A DNA stretch of 64,000 nucleotides from Spirochaetales bacterium Spiro_09. Lineage in GTDB: Bacteria; Spirochaetota; Spirochaetia; Treponematales; Treponemataceae. Positions 25,955 through 34,379 of this stretch are shown piece after piece. Position 1 is the first letter of the stretch. Each line of letters begins with the position of its first letter. The stretch covers positions 257-64,256 of the forward strand of contig LVBK01000033.1 of NCBI GenBank assembly GCA_001604385.1, written 5' to 3'. Made by a program: the position numbers and the translations under genes. Under the pieces are notes generated by a model. The model was given only the letters and a program-made list of their open reading frames with translations, had not been told where the DNA came from and did not search any database.

Positions 25955-27930
25955 TCCCGCTCGCTCCTGCGCGATTTTTTCTCCTCGTACAATATGGTAT
26001 CGGCCTCGCCGAGCAACTGTTCCAGGTTCGCTTCCTGCGAACCGTCAAACTGGATCGCTCCCAAACTGAACGACAGGACAAAGGGCTCCCCCGAGGTTTT
26101 ATTATATTCGTCAAGCGAATGCGACACGCGTTCCCGAAGGCTTTCCAGGAATCCCCCCGGTATATCGGTGGCAAGAACGACAAACTCGTCCCCTCCCAGG
26201 CGGCTGACAATATCGGAAGCGCGAAACACCGAGGACAATACCTTTCCCATAGCAATTATTGCCCGATCCCCGGCCTCATGCCCGCATCCATCATTGATTT
26301 TCTTGAGGCCATCCATATCGCAATATACCAGAAGACCCTTGCGCCCCGTGCGGCGGACAAGATCAACCTGCTGGTTTCCCAAAGTAACAAAACCGCGCCG
26401 GTTATATAAACCGGTAAGCTCATCCGTTTGTGAAAGCGTTTGCAGGTCCCGGTTGTTGTTTTCCAATGCCTCGAGAGCTTCGCCTAACTGACGCTGTATC
26501 AATCTTCGCGCCTCGAATACCAGTGAAGTCTGGATGGAAGCGGCTATCTGGACACACAGGGTTTCGTAAATAACCGGATCGCAATTTCCGGGTTCGTACA
26601 CGATGTACCCCAATTGCACGTCACGATGGAATAGCGCGGACGCGACGAATACCGACCCCTCGTCCGAAAGGACGCCGGGCGGCAACATGTTTTTTGACGG
26701 ATCGAAGGGAATGGGCCGAAGCTCTTCTTCGAGACCGGTGTGCCGGTCATAATGCAGGACAACCTCCGCCTGCCGCGGCAACACAAAATCTGCCTCGCTA
26801 TGATAGGCCCGGTGCTCGTAAAAAAGCACAATAACGCACGACTTCACGTCGAAAGACGCAAGTCCTCGCTTAATGTCTTCAAGTATTGCCTGCATTGAAC
26901 GCATCGACACAAGCTGGGCCAGATAATGGCGCATATGGCTCACATCGTTTTGCATCCTGAGCCAGTCCATGCCCGCTAGCGATATCTGGCTGAAAGAATA
27001 GGGAATGCGCTCATTTGCGTCGGTAATAGCGACAAAGGTTTCTTTCTCATAATCCTTCGAAATACAGCCGCAGCTTTGCCGGTACATCACCCGGGTCGGA
27101 AGCTCCGTCAGCAGGGGAACGGAGTCTTGTGACACCAGCTCAAAAAGCAGCTGGGCGGCGGCTCTCCCCTGCCGGGGAAGATCCTGGCTAACCGTTGTCA
27201 GGGTAGTTCTTTCATGCCGGGCCCGCATAATATCGTCAAAACCCGTTACTATAATATCTTCAGGTACCCGATATCCACATTCCTCTATCACATGCATCAC
27301 CCGAATAGCCATATCGTCGTTCATGCATATAATCGCGTCAAAATCGGGAGGTCCTTTTTGCAACAGGGCTCGAAGAACCCGCGGATTATAGTCAACGGTA
27401 AAATCGCCCTCAAAAACATGATTGTCCGCAAGAGACAGGCCCTTCTCGGCGGTGTAGGCCAGAATAATCTCGTACCGCTCCCGGGCTTCCGGGTTCGAAT
27501 CAGGCCCTTTTACGACCGCAAACCGCCTGACCCCGTGTTCTGTATACAGATGTTCAAGCAAAATACGCATACCCGCGCGGTTATCGATAACGACGCTCGG
27601 AGTGCCAGGAATTTCTACCGATACACTGACAACCGGAACCGGTGAAATGGACGCGACATACTCCCGAATCTCCTGTTCCGACATAAAAGTGGCAACAGCG
27701 CCGGTCACCATGATAAGCCCGTCAATATTCGCCGGGGTTAAATGGGAATATATAGCCGGATTTTGATACTCATATCCATGCTCGCCACGGAAAGCCCGTC
27801 CCGAAAAGACAACAAGCGACACATCATCCCTTCCACGGCACCAGGCAGACACGCCCTGAATCATGCTCTTCGCATAATCCGAGTCGGTCGTATTTACTTG
27901 CAGCCCTATCCTGAATGTTCCCTGATACAT
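25951..27930 (-). CDS. Diguanylate cyclase with LacI/periplasmic-binding-protein-like sensor (canonical GGDEF)
   Basis: The 659-residue protein is co-linear with the downstream 653-residue protein. It has a LacI-type sensor (FRIGLQVNTTDSDYAKSMIQGVSAWC, IVTGFDDIMRARHERTTLTTVSQD), a RQSCGC motif, a GAF-like region, and a GGDEF domain with TDELTGLYNRRGF, I-site RASD and the canonical GGDEF. It has no DNA-binding domain and no membrane anchor. It should make c-di-GMP in response to a small ligand, possibly a sugar by analogy with LacI/XylR domains. This and the next gene are a tandem duplication with diverged sensor halves. Confidence 0.87.
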   Translation of the reverse strand: MYQGTFRIGLQVNTTDSDYAKSMIQGVSAWCRGRDDVSLVVFSGRAFRGEHGYEYQNPAIYSHLTPANIDGLIMVTGAVATFMSEQEIREYVASISPVPVVSVSVEIPGTPSVVIDNRAGMRILLEHLYTEHGVRRFAVVKGPDSNPEARERYEIILAYTAEKGLSLADNHVFEGDFTVDYNPRVLRALLQKGPPDFDAIICMNDDMAIRVMHVIEECGYRVPEDIIVTGFDDIMRARHERTTLTTVSQDLPRQGRAAAQLLFELVSQDSVPLLTELPTRVMYRQSCGCISKDYEKETFVAITDANERIPYSFSQISLAGMDWLRMQNDVSHMRHYLAQLVSMRSMQAILEDIKRGLASFDVKSCVIVLFYEHRAYHSEADFVLPRQAEVVLHYDRHTGLEEELRPIPFDPSKNMLPPGVLSDEGSVFVASALFHRDVQLGYIVYEPGNCDPVIYETLCVQIAASIQTSLVFEARRLIQRQLGEALEALENNNRDLQTLSQTDELTGLYNRRGFVTLGNQQVDLVRRTGRKGLLVYCDMDGLKKINDGCGHEAGDRAIIAMGKVLSSVFRASDIVSRLGGDEFVVLATDIPGGFLESLRERVSHSLDEYNKTSGEPFVLSFSLGAIQFDGSQEANLEQLLGEADTILYEEKKSRRSERE

Positions 27931-27962
27931 TAGACCCCTTTAGCAGATGTCGCACCACTTTT

Positions 27963-27991
27963 ACTATACAATACTTTCCACTCAGATTGAA
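27963..27991 (-). promoter_or_regulatory. Probable promoter of the tandem diguanylate cyclase genes
   Basis: On the minus strand TTCAAT and TATAGT are spaced by 17 bp, about 35 nt before the ATG at 27930. The -35 is weak. The leader contains AAAGGGG. Confidence 0.4.
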
Positions 27992-28043
27992 CGCCCTTCC
28001 CGTGAATTTGTGCTATTATTGGTCATAACACAAGGAGCTCCAA

Positions 28044-28751
28044 TTGAGCGAAAACTATCAAAGCATCGCGGTTCTCATTGACGCGGAAAACATCTCGCAT
28101 ACCTATATAGAAGACATTCTCGAAAAAGTGGCCCTCTACGGCGTTATCTCGGTTCGCCGCATCTATGGTGACTGGACTTCAGAAAAAATGAAGGGCTGGA
28201 AAAATCACCTCCTGGAGTTCGCCATCCAGCCCATTCAGCAGTTCAGCAATACAGCCGGCAAAAACTCCACCGACAGCGCGCTCATCATCGACGCCATGGA
28301 TCTTCTCTACCTCCAGCACGTCGACTGTTTTTGTCTGGTGTCGAGCGACAGCGACTTCACCCGCCTTGCCAGCCGCATCCGCGAGCAGGGCAAGTATGTC
28401 ATCGGCATCGGCGAACGCAAAACGCCATCCTCCTTCGTCAACGCCTGCAACGAGTTTCTCCACATTGAACACGAGAAAAAAGACCCCAAGAGTGCGAAAA
28501 AACCGCCCGAAAAACGCAACAAGGCCGAAATTCTCCTGGAAAAGGCGGTCGATCAGCTTGCAGACTCCTCCGGCTGGGTGATGTTGCCCAAGCTCATGCA
28601 CTATATCCGCCAGGTCAAGCCAGACTTCGACATCCGCGAACTGGGCGTCCGCAAACCCCTCGACTTCTTCCAGTCGCACAAGGACCAATACCGCGTCACC
28701 AAGGAACGGGAGGACGCTCCCGGCGCCATTTTTATCTCCCGTATCAGATAG
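28044..28751 (+). CDS. NYN-domain (LabA/DUF88-like) protein with C-terminal LOTUS/OST-HTH domain
   Basis: Translation begins at TTG 28044, with AAGGAG 6 nt upstream; 235 residues. Residues 8 to about 145 form a PIN-like NYN domain: VLIDAENISH, RRIYGDWTSEKMKGW, KNSTDSALIIDAMDLLY, CLVSSDSDFTRLASRIREQGK. The clustered Asp residues (IDAEN, STDSALIIDAMD, SSDSDF) are typical metal ligands of these putative RNases. A Lys-rich linker leads to a LOTUS/OST-HTH-like domain (VDQLADSSGWVMLPKLMHYIRQVKP), which binds RNA in other proteins. The RNA target is unknown. Codon use is strikingly C-ending compared with its neighbours. Confidence 0.85.
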   Translation: MSENYQSIAVLIDAENISHTYIEDILEKVALYGVISVRRIYGDWTSEKMKGWKNHLLEFAIQPIQQFSNTAGKNSTDSALIIDAMDLLYLQHVDCFCLVSSDSDFTRLASRIREQGKYVIGIGERKTPSSFVNACNEFLHIEHEKKDPKSAKKPPEKRNKAEILLEKAVDQLADSSGWVMLPKLMHYIRQVKPDFDIRELGVRKPLDFFQSHKDQYRVTKEREDAPGAIFISRIR

Positions 28752-28759
28752 ACGGAACA

Positions 28760-28877
28760 GGATGAGGCAGAACGGGCGACGTTCTGTGGTCGGCAGGCCG
28801 AAACTTCCGCACGGAAAGCCCGGCCTGCCGAAACGCCGAGCGCAGCCGCGCCTTCGAAAGAATAACGGTTCGCGATC
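28760..28877 (+). repeat. Dispersed intergenic repeat, copy A
   Basis: This GC-rich element between the NYN gene and the lipoprotein gene begins with GAGGCAGAACGGGC (28764-28777), shared exactly with copy B at 48234-48247. An 11-bp perfect inverted repeat (TCGGCAGGCCG / CGGCCTGCCGA, 28790-28800 and 28821-28831) encloses a smaller TTCCG-CA-CGGAA hairpin. The 3' part (GAGCGCAGCCGC...GAAAGAATAA) resembles the 3' part of copy B. No gene is seen here; the rest of the gap up to 28988 is an AT-richer leader. Confidence 0.55.
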
Positions 28878-28988
28878 TCTCTTTTGTCCGATTTATACGC
28901 TTTTTACGTTAAAATCTCCATTTCGCCCTGTTCTTTTTCACCGATATTGCTACACTTTAAACGAATCAACTCATAGAGGAGGATGCGT

Positions 28989-31502
28989 ATGCACAAAAAA
29001 ATATTGATTCCCCTGCTGATCCCGGCTCTGGTAATTCTGCTCGGATCATGCGGATGGCAAGTACCCACATCGGCGAGGGTCATTACCAATCCGACCGTAC
29101 AGGCAGGGTTTGGAACAAAAACCTTCGCCCTGTCCGAATATCTGGGTATCGACAATATCTCGGAACTCTTCGGTGAATCCGAAGATATGCGCGTATATGA
29201 CTATCAGGACGGGGGGACAACCCAGAAGTACCTGATACACATGCCGATCGTAACCGTCCAGGTTGACGTCGGAGACTATCTTGACCAAACCTTCAGCCAG
29301 GACATAGAGCCCATATCCATTTCCATACCCGCGGTGGACTTTTCATCGTCCTTTAATACAACAGTGGACATCGGATCCATTGCAGCGGGCACCATTACGC
29401 AGCCGGCACCGGTTTCCCTGCCGGTAGCGGAAACTGGAACCAGCATGACCGAAGAATTGCCTGCTACAACCCTAGAGATGGCCGGATTCGACACCGTAAC
29501 GCTTGAAAGCGGTAGTCTTGACCTTGTCCTCTCTCTTGACGGAGCAAGCGCAGGTTTCTCGGTCGACATTGTTTCGATAGAACTGCGTAACCCCGACACG
29601 AATGCGCTTATATCAAACGCAACGCCGAATGTTGCCGTTCCCCTCGATCCGGGAACGACGACCGTATCGCTCCCGCTCGCGCTGCGGACCATCCCGAACC
29701 GGCTCAGCCTGGTCGTGGAAGTAAGCATCTCGGGCGGCACGTTCGGTACCACGCGGAATATAAACGTTGCGTCCAGCCTGAACAATGTTGTCCTCTCCGG
29801 CGCCACCGGCATCGATTTCGCCGGCACCAACTTCCCCATCAGCACAAGCATCCCGGTATCTGCAGGAAGCGGATTCCACAGCGCTACCATCGGAGCGGGA
29901 GCAATCGATATGACCCTGGCCGCCCTCCCCACCGGCTGGACGGGCTTTACCCGTAACACGGAACTGTCCATTACGCAAACAGGCGGCCTTTCCCTCACTC
30001 AAAACCCGACAACGGATACCGCAATCAATCTTCCCCTTACCGGGGAGACGCTCAACACCGAAAGCATCAGCGTAAGCGGCAACTTTGCGATAAGTGCCTC
30101 AGACGCCAGTTTCTCCGGTTTATCGGGCGGCATTTTAACCCTAGGATCAAGTGTTGCTACTTCCATCACCAATTTTGCAACGCTTGTAATCGACGCGCCA
30201 TCCGGTATTACCGACCCCATTTCCTATACCGAACCCACCAGTCCGGAACTCCTCGACTGGGTACAAAGCGTAACCTTTGACCGGGTCGGCATGGCCCTGA
30301 CACTGACCAATACCCTGCCTGCAGGAAACGACCTTGACATCACGGTCAATTCAGCAGCCTTCGACCTGGTCAACGTGGAAAACACCTTCACCGCGGGAGC
30401 GACTGACGAAACCCTGGACTTTGTCAGGACAAACCTCACCTATACCCCGGGACCAACCATGGACTTCACCATCACGCTCGAACCGGTCGGTCTTGATGAT
30501 CCTTCGGCCGGCCTTTTAACCCTGTCAAACATTACCCCAGGAGGAGACCCCATAACCATTTCCGGCCGCGTTGACATCATCGCCGAATGGTCCAGCGCGT
30601 CGATCGATGCGAACAGCCTTGCCCCCATCGTCGGAACCTTCCCGGAAGGGGACGTGATTGACCTTTCGGAAATTTCCTCTTTCCTCGGAGACCTTGAGTT
30701 CGACGAGATTCCCGTCTATCTCTATCTGAGCGGCATCGATGCCGGCTTGCAGCTTGACGGCTATCTTGAAGAAACCCATGGAGACATACCCTCTGGCCTT
30801 ATCGGAAGTTCATCTTCACCCCAGACTATATCGCTTGTACCGAAAGGGCCGGTCTTCCCTGCGACAGGCAATGTCTTCTCAGGTACACTCCCCGAACCGA
30901 GCATAACCGCAGGAGTCGGACTTGAGTATTCATTCAATCTCGCAGAGGTATTGAATGCAACACCGGCAGACCTCGTGCTCACCTACAACTTCCAGCCCTC
31001 CGGTTCGGTAATCATTTCGCAAACCAACCTTACGGCCAGAGAGCTCACCGCAGAGCTCGTTATCGTTCTTCCCCTTGCGCTTAACAAAGCAGATCCGCTT
31101 GCACCGGCCGAAATCGTCATCGACGACCTTTCGGAGGAGGGCCTCGATCTCTTCGACCGGGAGGCGGGTCAAACCGATGAGGACATGGACAGGGTGTTCA
31201 ACTCACTCAAGGAAATGTATCTCAACCTTGCGTACGCCAACTCGACCGGCATTACGGGAACGGTCAGTTTGCGGCAGGGAGCTTGGGAGTCAGAGCCCTT
31301 CACCCTCGCTTCCGGAACCGGTGACGCGACCTTCAGGATGACGGAAGACGACTTCCAGTTTATCCGGGATACCATTCCCTTCGCGCCGGACATTGTCATA
31401 TCAACCAATGACGACGACCTCATGATTCTCCGTAACGCGGAGTTCACCATGACGCTCACCTCGTCCATCAGCACAGAGGTCGACGAGACCTTCGAGTTCT
31501 AA
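28989..31502 (+). CDS. Large beta-rich lipoprotein, unknown function
   Basis: The track starts at 28983, but GAGGAGG directly abuts that ATG. The ATG at 28989 has proper spacing and gives 837 residues. A lipoprotein signal peptide ends at LLGSC. The mature protein is acidic, rich in Ser, Thr, Gly and Leu, and reads as many short beta strands with loose repeats of about 100 residues (LDLVLSLDG..., LSLVVEVSISGG..., IDMTLAALPTG..., MALTLTNTLPAG..., MDFTITLEPVG...). This suggests tandem beta-sandwich modules. I recognise no enzyme motif. It lies 11 nt upstream of a probable outer-membrane barrel gene, so the two probably form one envelope system. Confidence 0.75.
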   Translation: MHKKILIPLLIPALVILLGSCGWQVPTSARVITNPTVQAGFGTKTFALSEYLGIDNISELFGESEDMRVYDYQDGGTTQKYLIHMPIVTVQVDVGDYLDQTFSQDIEPISISIPAVDFSSSFNTTVDIGSIAAGTITQPAPVSLPVAETGTSMTEELPATTLEMAGFDTVTLESGSLDLVLSLDGASAGFSVDIVSIELRNPDTNALISNATPNVAVPLDPGTTTVSLPLALRTIPNRLSLVVEVSISGGTFGTTRNINVASSLNNVVLSGATGIDFAGTNFPISTSIPVSAGSGFHSATIGAGAIDMTLAALPTGWTGFTRNTELSITQTGGLSLTQNPTTDTAINLPLTGETLNTESISVSGNFAISASDASFSGLSGGILTLGSSVATSITNFATLVIDAPSGITDPISYTEPTSPELLDWVQSVTFDRVGMALTLTNTLPAGNDLDITVNSAAFDLVNVENTFTAGATDETLDFVRTNLTYTPGPTMDFTITLEPVGLDDPSAGLLTLSNITPGGDPITISGRVDIIAEWSSASIDANSLAPIVGTFPEGDVIDLSEISSFLGDLEFDEIPVYLYLSGIDAGLQLDGYLEETHGDIPSGLIGSSSSPQTISLVPKGPVFPATGNVFSGTLPEPSITAGVGLEYSFNLAEVLNATPADLVLTYNFQPSGSVIISQTNLTARELTAELVIVLPLALNKADPLAPAEIVIDDLSEEGLDLFDREAGQTDEDMDRVFNSLKEMYLNLAYANSTGITGTVSLRQGAWESEPFTLASGTGDATFRMTEDDFQFIRDTIPFAPDIVISTNDDDLMILRNAEFTMTLTSSISTEVDETFEF

Positions 31503-31513
31503 GGAGGAATACC

Positions 31514-32767
31514 ATGAAACGAATTATTACTTGCATACTGTTAGCCCTTCTTGTCCTTTCCTCCTTGACCGCCCAGTCCGCGCGCTTTGGCGACGCTCGC
31601 CGCTACTTCGAGCTTGGCGTACGGGGAAACGGAGGTTTCAGCAACAACGTCATCGCCGCTTCCGACATTTTTCAGGAGGTCATCGTCATCGATCTGGTCC
31701 AACTGTCGAAGGATCTTCCCGAAGAGGGCATCGTGTTCAGCATGGAGGCAGATACCGGCTTCGATTTAAGCCTGAATCTCAAAAACTTCGGCGCGGGCCT
31801 TTCGTTCGGTGTGGAAACATCCGGATACGGAACCATACCCAAGGGAATCGTAGACCTTCTTGCGGAGGGCAATCGCCTCGACGAGACAAACTCGGGCAAT
31901 GCCGAGATTATAGCCGACGTCCGCATGGTTCTGGACACCTGGTTCGGCACCCGTGTGAGTACCCCGTTCGGAAAAATAAACCTGCGGGTTAATCCCGGCT
32001 ATTATGTTCCCTTGCTGCATATCGCGGACACAGACATCCAGTACAGTTTCCGGACAAACAGCGACGGTTCGATGGAAGCCCGGTCAGTCATGGATATTCC
32101 GGTCTATACCTCCTTTTCGGGAACGCTTGTCGAGGATGCCATAGAAAATGGCGACTTTGACGCAGCCTCCGCCTTCTCGGGCATTCCGGCAGGCGGACTT
32201 GACCTGAGCGCGGAAGCGGACTACAAGCTGTTCTCATTCCTGACAGTCGGGGCGCGTGTAAAAAGCATCCCGTTTATACCCGCCGTCATGAAGAACAGGA
32301 CGCGTGTAATCGTGACGAATGAAGCGGTCATGACACCGCTCCTTTCCGATGAAACCGATGTAGACGATATCAATGTTGACGATCAAATCACGACTACAGA
32401 AAGCACAGAATATGTCTATGACACCAAGGAAATTCGCGTTTTACGTCCGTTCAAGTTGGGCGTAAACGCGGTCTACGCGCCCTTCTCGAACAAACTGCTC
32501 ACCCTTCACCCGAATCTTGACCTTGCAGTGTATCAGGGTGTCTATGCGGATGTGGGACTCAAGGTTCAGGTAAGTCTTGCCGACCTCTTGATCCTCAAGC
32601 TTTCAACCAATCTGGAAGACAGACTGTGGAAACAACAGGCAGGCATTATTCTGAATGCCCGCGTCATTGAACTTGAAGCTGCCTTCGCGGGAACCTCTGC
32701 AAGCTTTACCAAGAGCTTCCAGGGAGCGGGGACCTCGCTTCTCCTGGCAGTCCGGATGGGCTTCTAG
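31514..32767 (+). CDS. Probable outer-membrane beta-barrel protein
   Basis: The 417-residue protein starts with a signal peptide (MKRIITCILLALLVLSSLTAQ) and ends in LLLAVRMGF. A terminal Phe on an alternating strand is typical of proteins inserted by the BAM machinery. The body alternates hydrophobic and polar residues (LSLNLKNFGAGLSFGVETSGYG, LKVQVSLADLLILKLSTN). GGAGG lies upstream of the ATG at 31514. It is in an operon with the large lipoprotein and is followed by a strong bidirectional terminator. Function is unknown; a pore or a structural partner of the lipoprotein is possible. Confidence 0.65.
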   Translation: MKRIITCILLALLVLSSLTAQSARFGDARRYFELGVRGNGGFSNNVIAASDIFQEVIVIDLVQLSKDLPEEGIVFSMEADTGFDLSLNLKNFGAGLSFGVETSGYGTIPKGIVDLLAEGNRLDETNSGNAEIIADVRMVLDTWFGTRVSTPFGKINLRVNPGYYVPLLHIADTDIQYSFRTNSDGSMEARSVMDIPVYTSFSGTLVEDAIENGDFDAASAFSGIPAGGLDLSAEADYKLFSFLTVGARVKSIPFIPAVMKNRTRVIVTNEAVMTPLLSDETDVDDINVDDQITTTESTEYVYDTKEIRVLRPFKLGVNAVYAPFSNKLLTLHPNLDLAVYQGVYADVGLKVQVSLADLLILKLSTNLEDRLWKQQAGIILNARVIELEAAFAGTSASFTKSFQGAGTSLLLAVRMGF

Positions 32768-32805
32768 GATTTTGCTCTCTGTAATAAGTTTCAGACATAT
32801 TTAAT

Positions 32806-32846
32806 AAAAAGCGGGGCTGTCAGAATCTGACAGCCCCGCTTTTTTA
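32806..32846. terminator. Bidirectional terminator between convergent operons
   Basis: A perfect long inverted repeat, AAAAAGCGGGGCTGTCAG with its complement, closes a 3-nt loop (AAT). It has A on one side and T on the other, so it can terminate transcription from both the lipoprotein/barrel operon and the liv operon. Confidence 0.92.
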
Positions 32847-32869
32847 CACTGTACAGGATATTTCGATCC

Positions 32870-33583
32870 TTACAAGCCAAGATATGCTTTACGAACTTCT
32901 TCATTGGCTAACAGCCGTTCTCCGGTATCTTCCAGTTTGATGGAGCCATTTTGCAGGACATAACCCTTGTGCGCTATTTTCAGGGCCATGTTTGCGTTCT
33001 GCTCGACCAAAAAGATGGTGGTTTTTCTTTCCTGATTGATTTTTTTGATTATTTCAAAAATATGTTGCACGATTAACGGAGCGAGGCCGAGCGAGGGTTC
33101 GTCAAGAAGTAAGATGCGGGGTCGCGCCATCAGGGCCCGTGAAATAGCCAGCATTTGCTGTTCGCCGCCGCTCAGGGTTCCCCCGGCCTGATGCCGGCGT
33201 TCCGCAAGCCGCGGGAAAAGAGAAAAAACTTCCTCCAAATCCTGCCTGATTCCGTCTTTGTCTTTTCGTAAAAAGGCACCCATATCAAGGTTTTCTGTAA
33301 CCGTCAGTTGCGGAAATATACGACGACCCTCCGGAACCTGCGATACTCCCATTTCTACCAAACGATGAGGAGCAATATTCGTAATATCCGTTCCGTCAAG
33401 CAATACCCGACCGCTCCGTACCGGAGTTATACCGCAAATCGACATTAAGGTCGTGGTTTTTCCGGCACCATTTGCCCCGATCAGAGTAACTATTTCACCC
33501 TCTTCAACGCTCAAAGAAATATTTCTCAGGGCCTGAATGTTTCCATAAAAAGTGCATACCGCGTCAAGCGTCATCAATGCCAT
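32870..33583 (-). CDS. livF: Branched-chain amino acid ABC transporter ATPase LivF
   Basis: The 237-residue ABC ATPase has GANGAGKTTTLMSICG (Walker A), LSGGEQQMLAISRALMARP (signature), ILLLDEPSLGLAP (Walker B) and FLVEQNANMAL (H-loop replaced by Q as usual in LivF, followed by the LivF-specific NANMAL). The length and the PSLGLAP motif distinguish it from LivG. It is the last gene of the liv operon, 4 nt after livG, and pairs with it to energise uptake of branched-chain or related amino acids. Confidence 0.95.
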   Translation of the reverse strand: MALMTLDAVCTFYGNIQALRNISLSVEEGEIVTLIGANGAGKTTTLMSICGITPVRSGRVLLDGTDITNIAPHRLVEMGVSQVPEGRRIFPQLTVTENLDMGAFLRKDKDGIRQDLEEVFSLFPRLAERRHQAGGTLSGGEQQMLAISRALMARPRILLLDEPSLGLAPLIVQHIFEIIKKINQERKTTIFLVEQNANMALKIAHKGYVLQNGSIKLEDTGERLLANEEVRKAYLGL

Positions 33584-33587
33584 CAGT

Positions 33588-34379
33588 TCACTCTCCCAGA
33601 TAGGCCCGGATTACTTCGGGATTGCTTTTTATTTCAAGCGGACTTCCCTCTGCAATCATGCGCCCATAATCAAGTACATAAATACGTTCCGAAACATTCA
33701 TGACAAGACTCATATCATGCTCGATCAAAAGGATGGTAACGCCCTCGGTGTCGCGAATAAAGTGTATGGTCTCTTCAAGTTCCCGTGTTTCCTGTGGATT
33801 CATGCCGGCAACCGGTTCATCCAGCAAAAGAAGGAAGGGATCGGTTGCCAGGGCACGTGCAATTTCAAGACGACGCTGGGCTCCATACGGAAGATTACGC
33901 GCCATTTCATTCACAAACATATGCAGACCAAGTTTCTTCAGTATGTCATAACTTTCCTCGACAACCAGTTTTTCCTCAGCCCGAGTCGCCGGATTCCGGG
34001 CGATTGCCTGTAAAATACCGGCCTTCAGAGAGTTATGCCGGGCAATCATAACGTTTTCAAGAACACTCATATTTCCGAAGAGACGAATGTTCTGAAACGT
34101 ACGAGCCAGCCCTTTCCGGTTAATGATGTTAGGCTTCAAGCCCTGAATCGACTGCCATTTTTTTCCGTCCGGATTGATACTGACAGTCCCTTCCGTCGGG
34201 GTATAAACACCGGTAATGCAATTGAAAATAGTGGTTTTACCGGCACCATTTGGCCCGATAAGCGCAGTAATCTCGCCCTTGTTGATGTGCAAGCTTGCCG
34301 TATCAATCGCTCGCAATCCGCCGAATACCATCGAAAGGCGGTCAATTTCAAGTATTTTCATCTTGGTGCCTTCCATCAT
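33588..34379 (-). CDS. livG: Branched-chain amino acid ABC transporter ATPase LivG
   Basis: The 263-residue ABC ATPase has GPNGAGKTTIFNCITG (Walker A), the LivG-typical RTFQNIRLFGNMSVLENVMIARH, PYGAQRRLEIARALATDP in place of a standard LSGGQ, LLLDEPVAGMNPQE and LLIEHDMSLVM (H-loop). The PVAGMNP and QNIRLF motifs identify LivG. The ATG at 34379 overlaps the livM stop (ATGA) and has GAGGAG 5 nt upstream. Confidence 0.95.
   Translation of the reverse strand: MMEGTKMKILEIDRLSMVFGGLRAIDTASLHINKGEITALIGPNGAGKTTIFNCITGVYTPTEGTVSINPDGKKWQSIQGLKPNIINRKGLARTFQNIRLFGNMSVLENVMIARHNSLKAGILQAIARNPATRAEEKLVVEESYDILKKLGLHMFVNEMARNLPYGAQRRLEIARALATDPFLLLLDEPVAGMNPQETRELEETIHFIRDTEGVTILLIEHDMSLVMNVSERIYVLDYGRMIAEGSPLEIKSNPEVIRAYLGE

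Noticed and set aside
28762-29007. 81-residue ORF between the NYN and lipoprotein genes
   Set aside because: It runs through the hairpin-rich repeat, is Arg/Pro-rich, has no ribosome site and overlaps the lipoprotein signal peptide.
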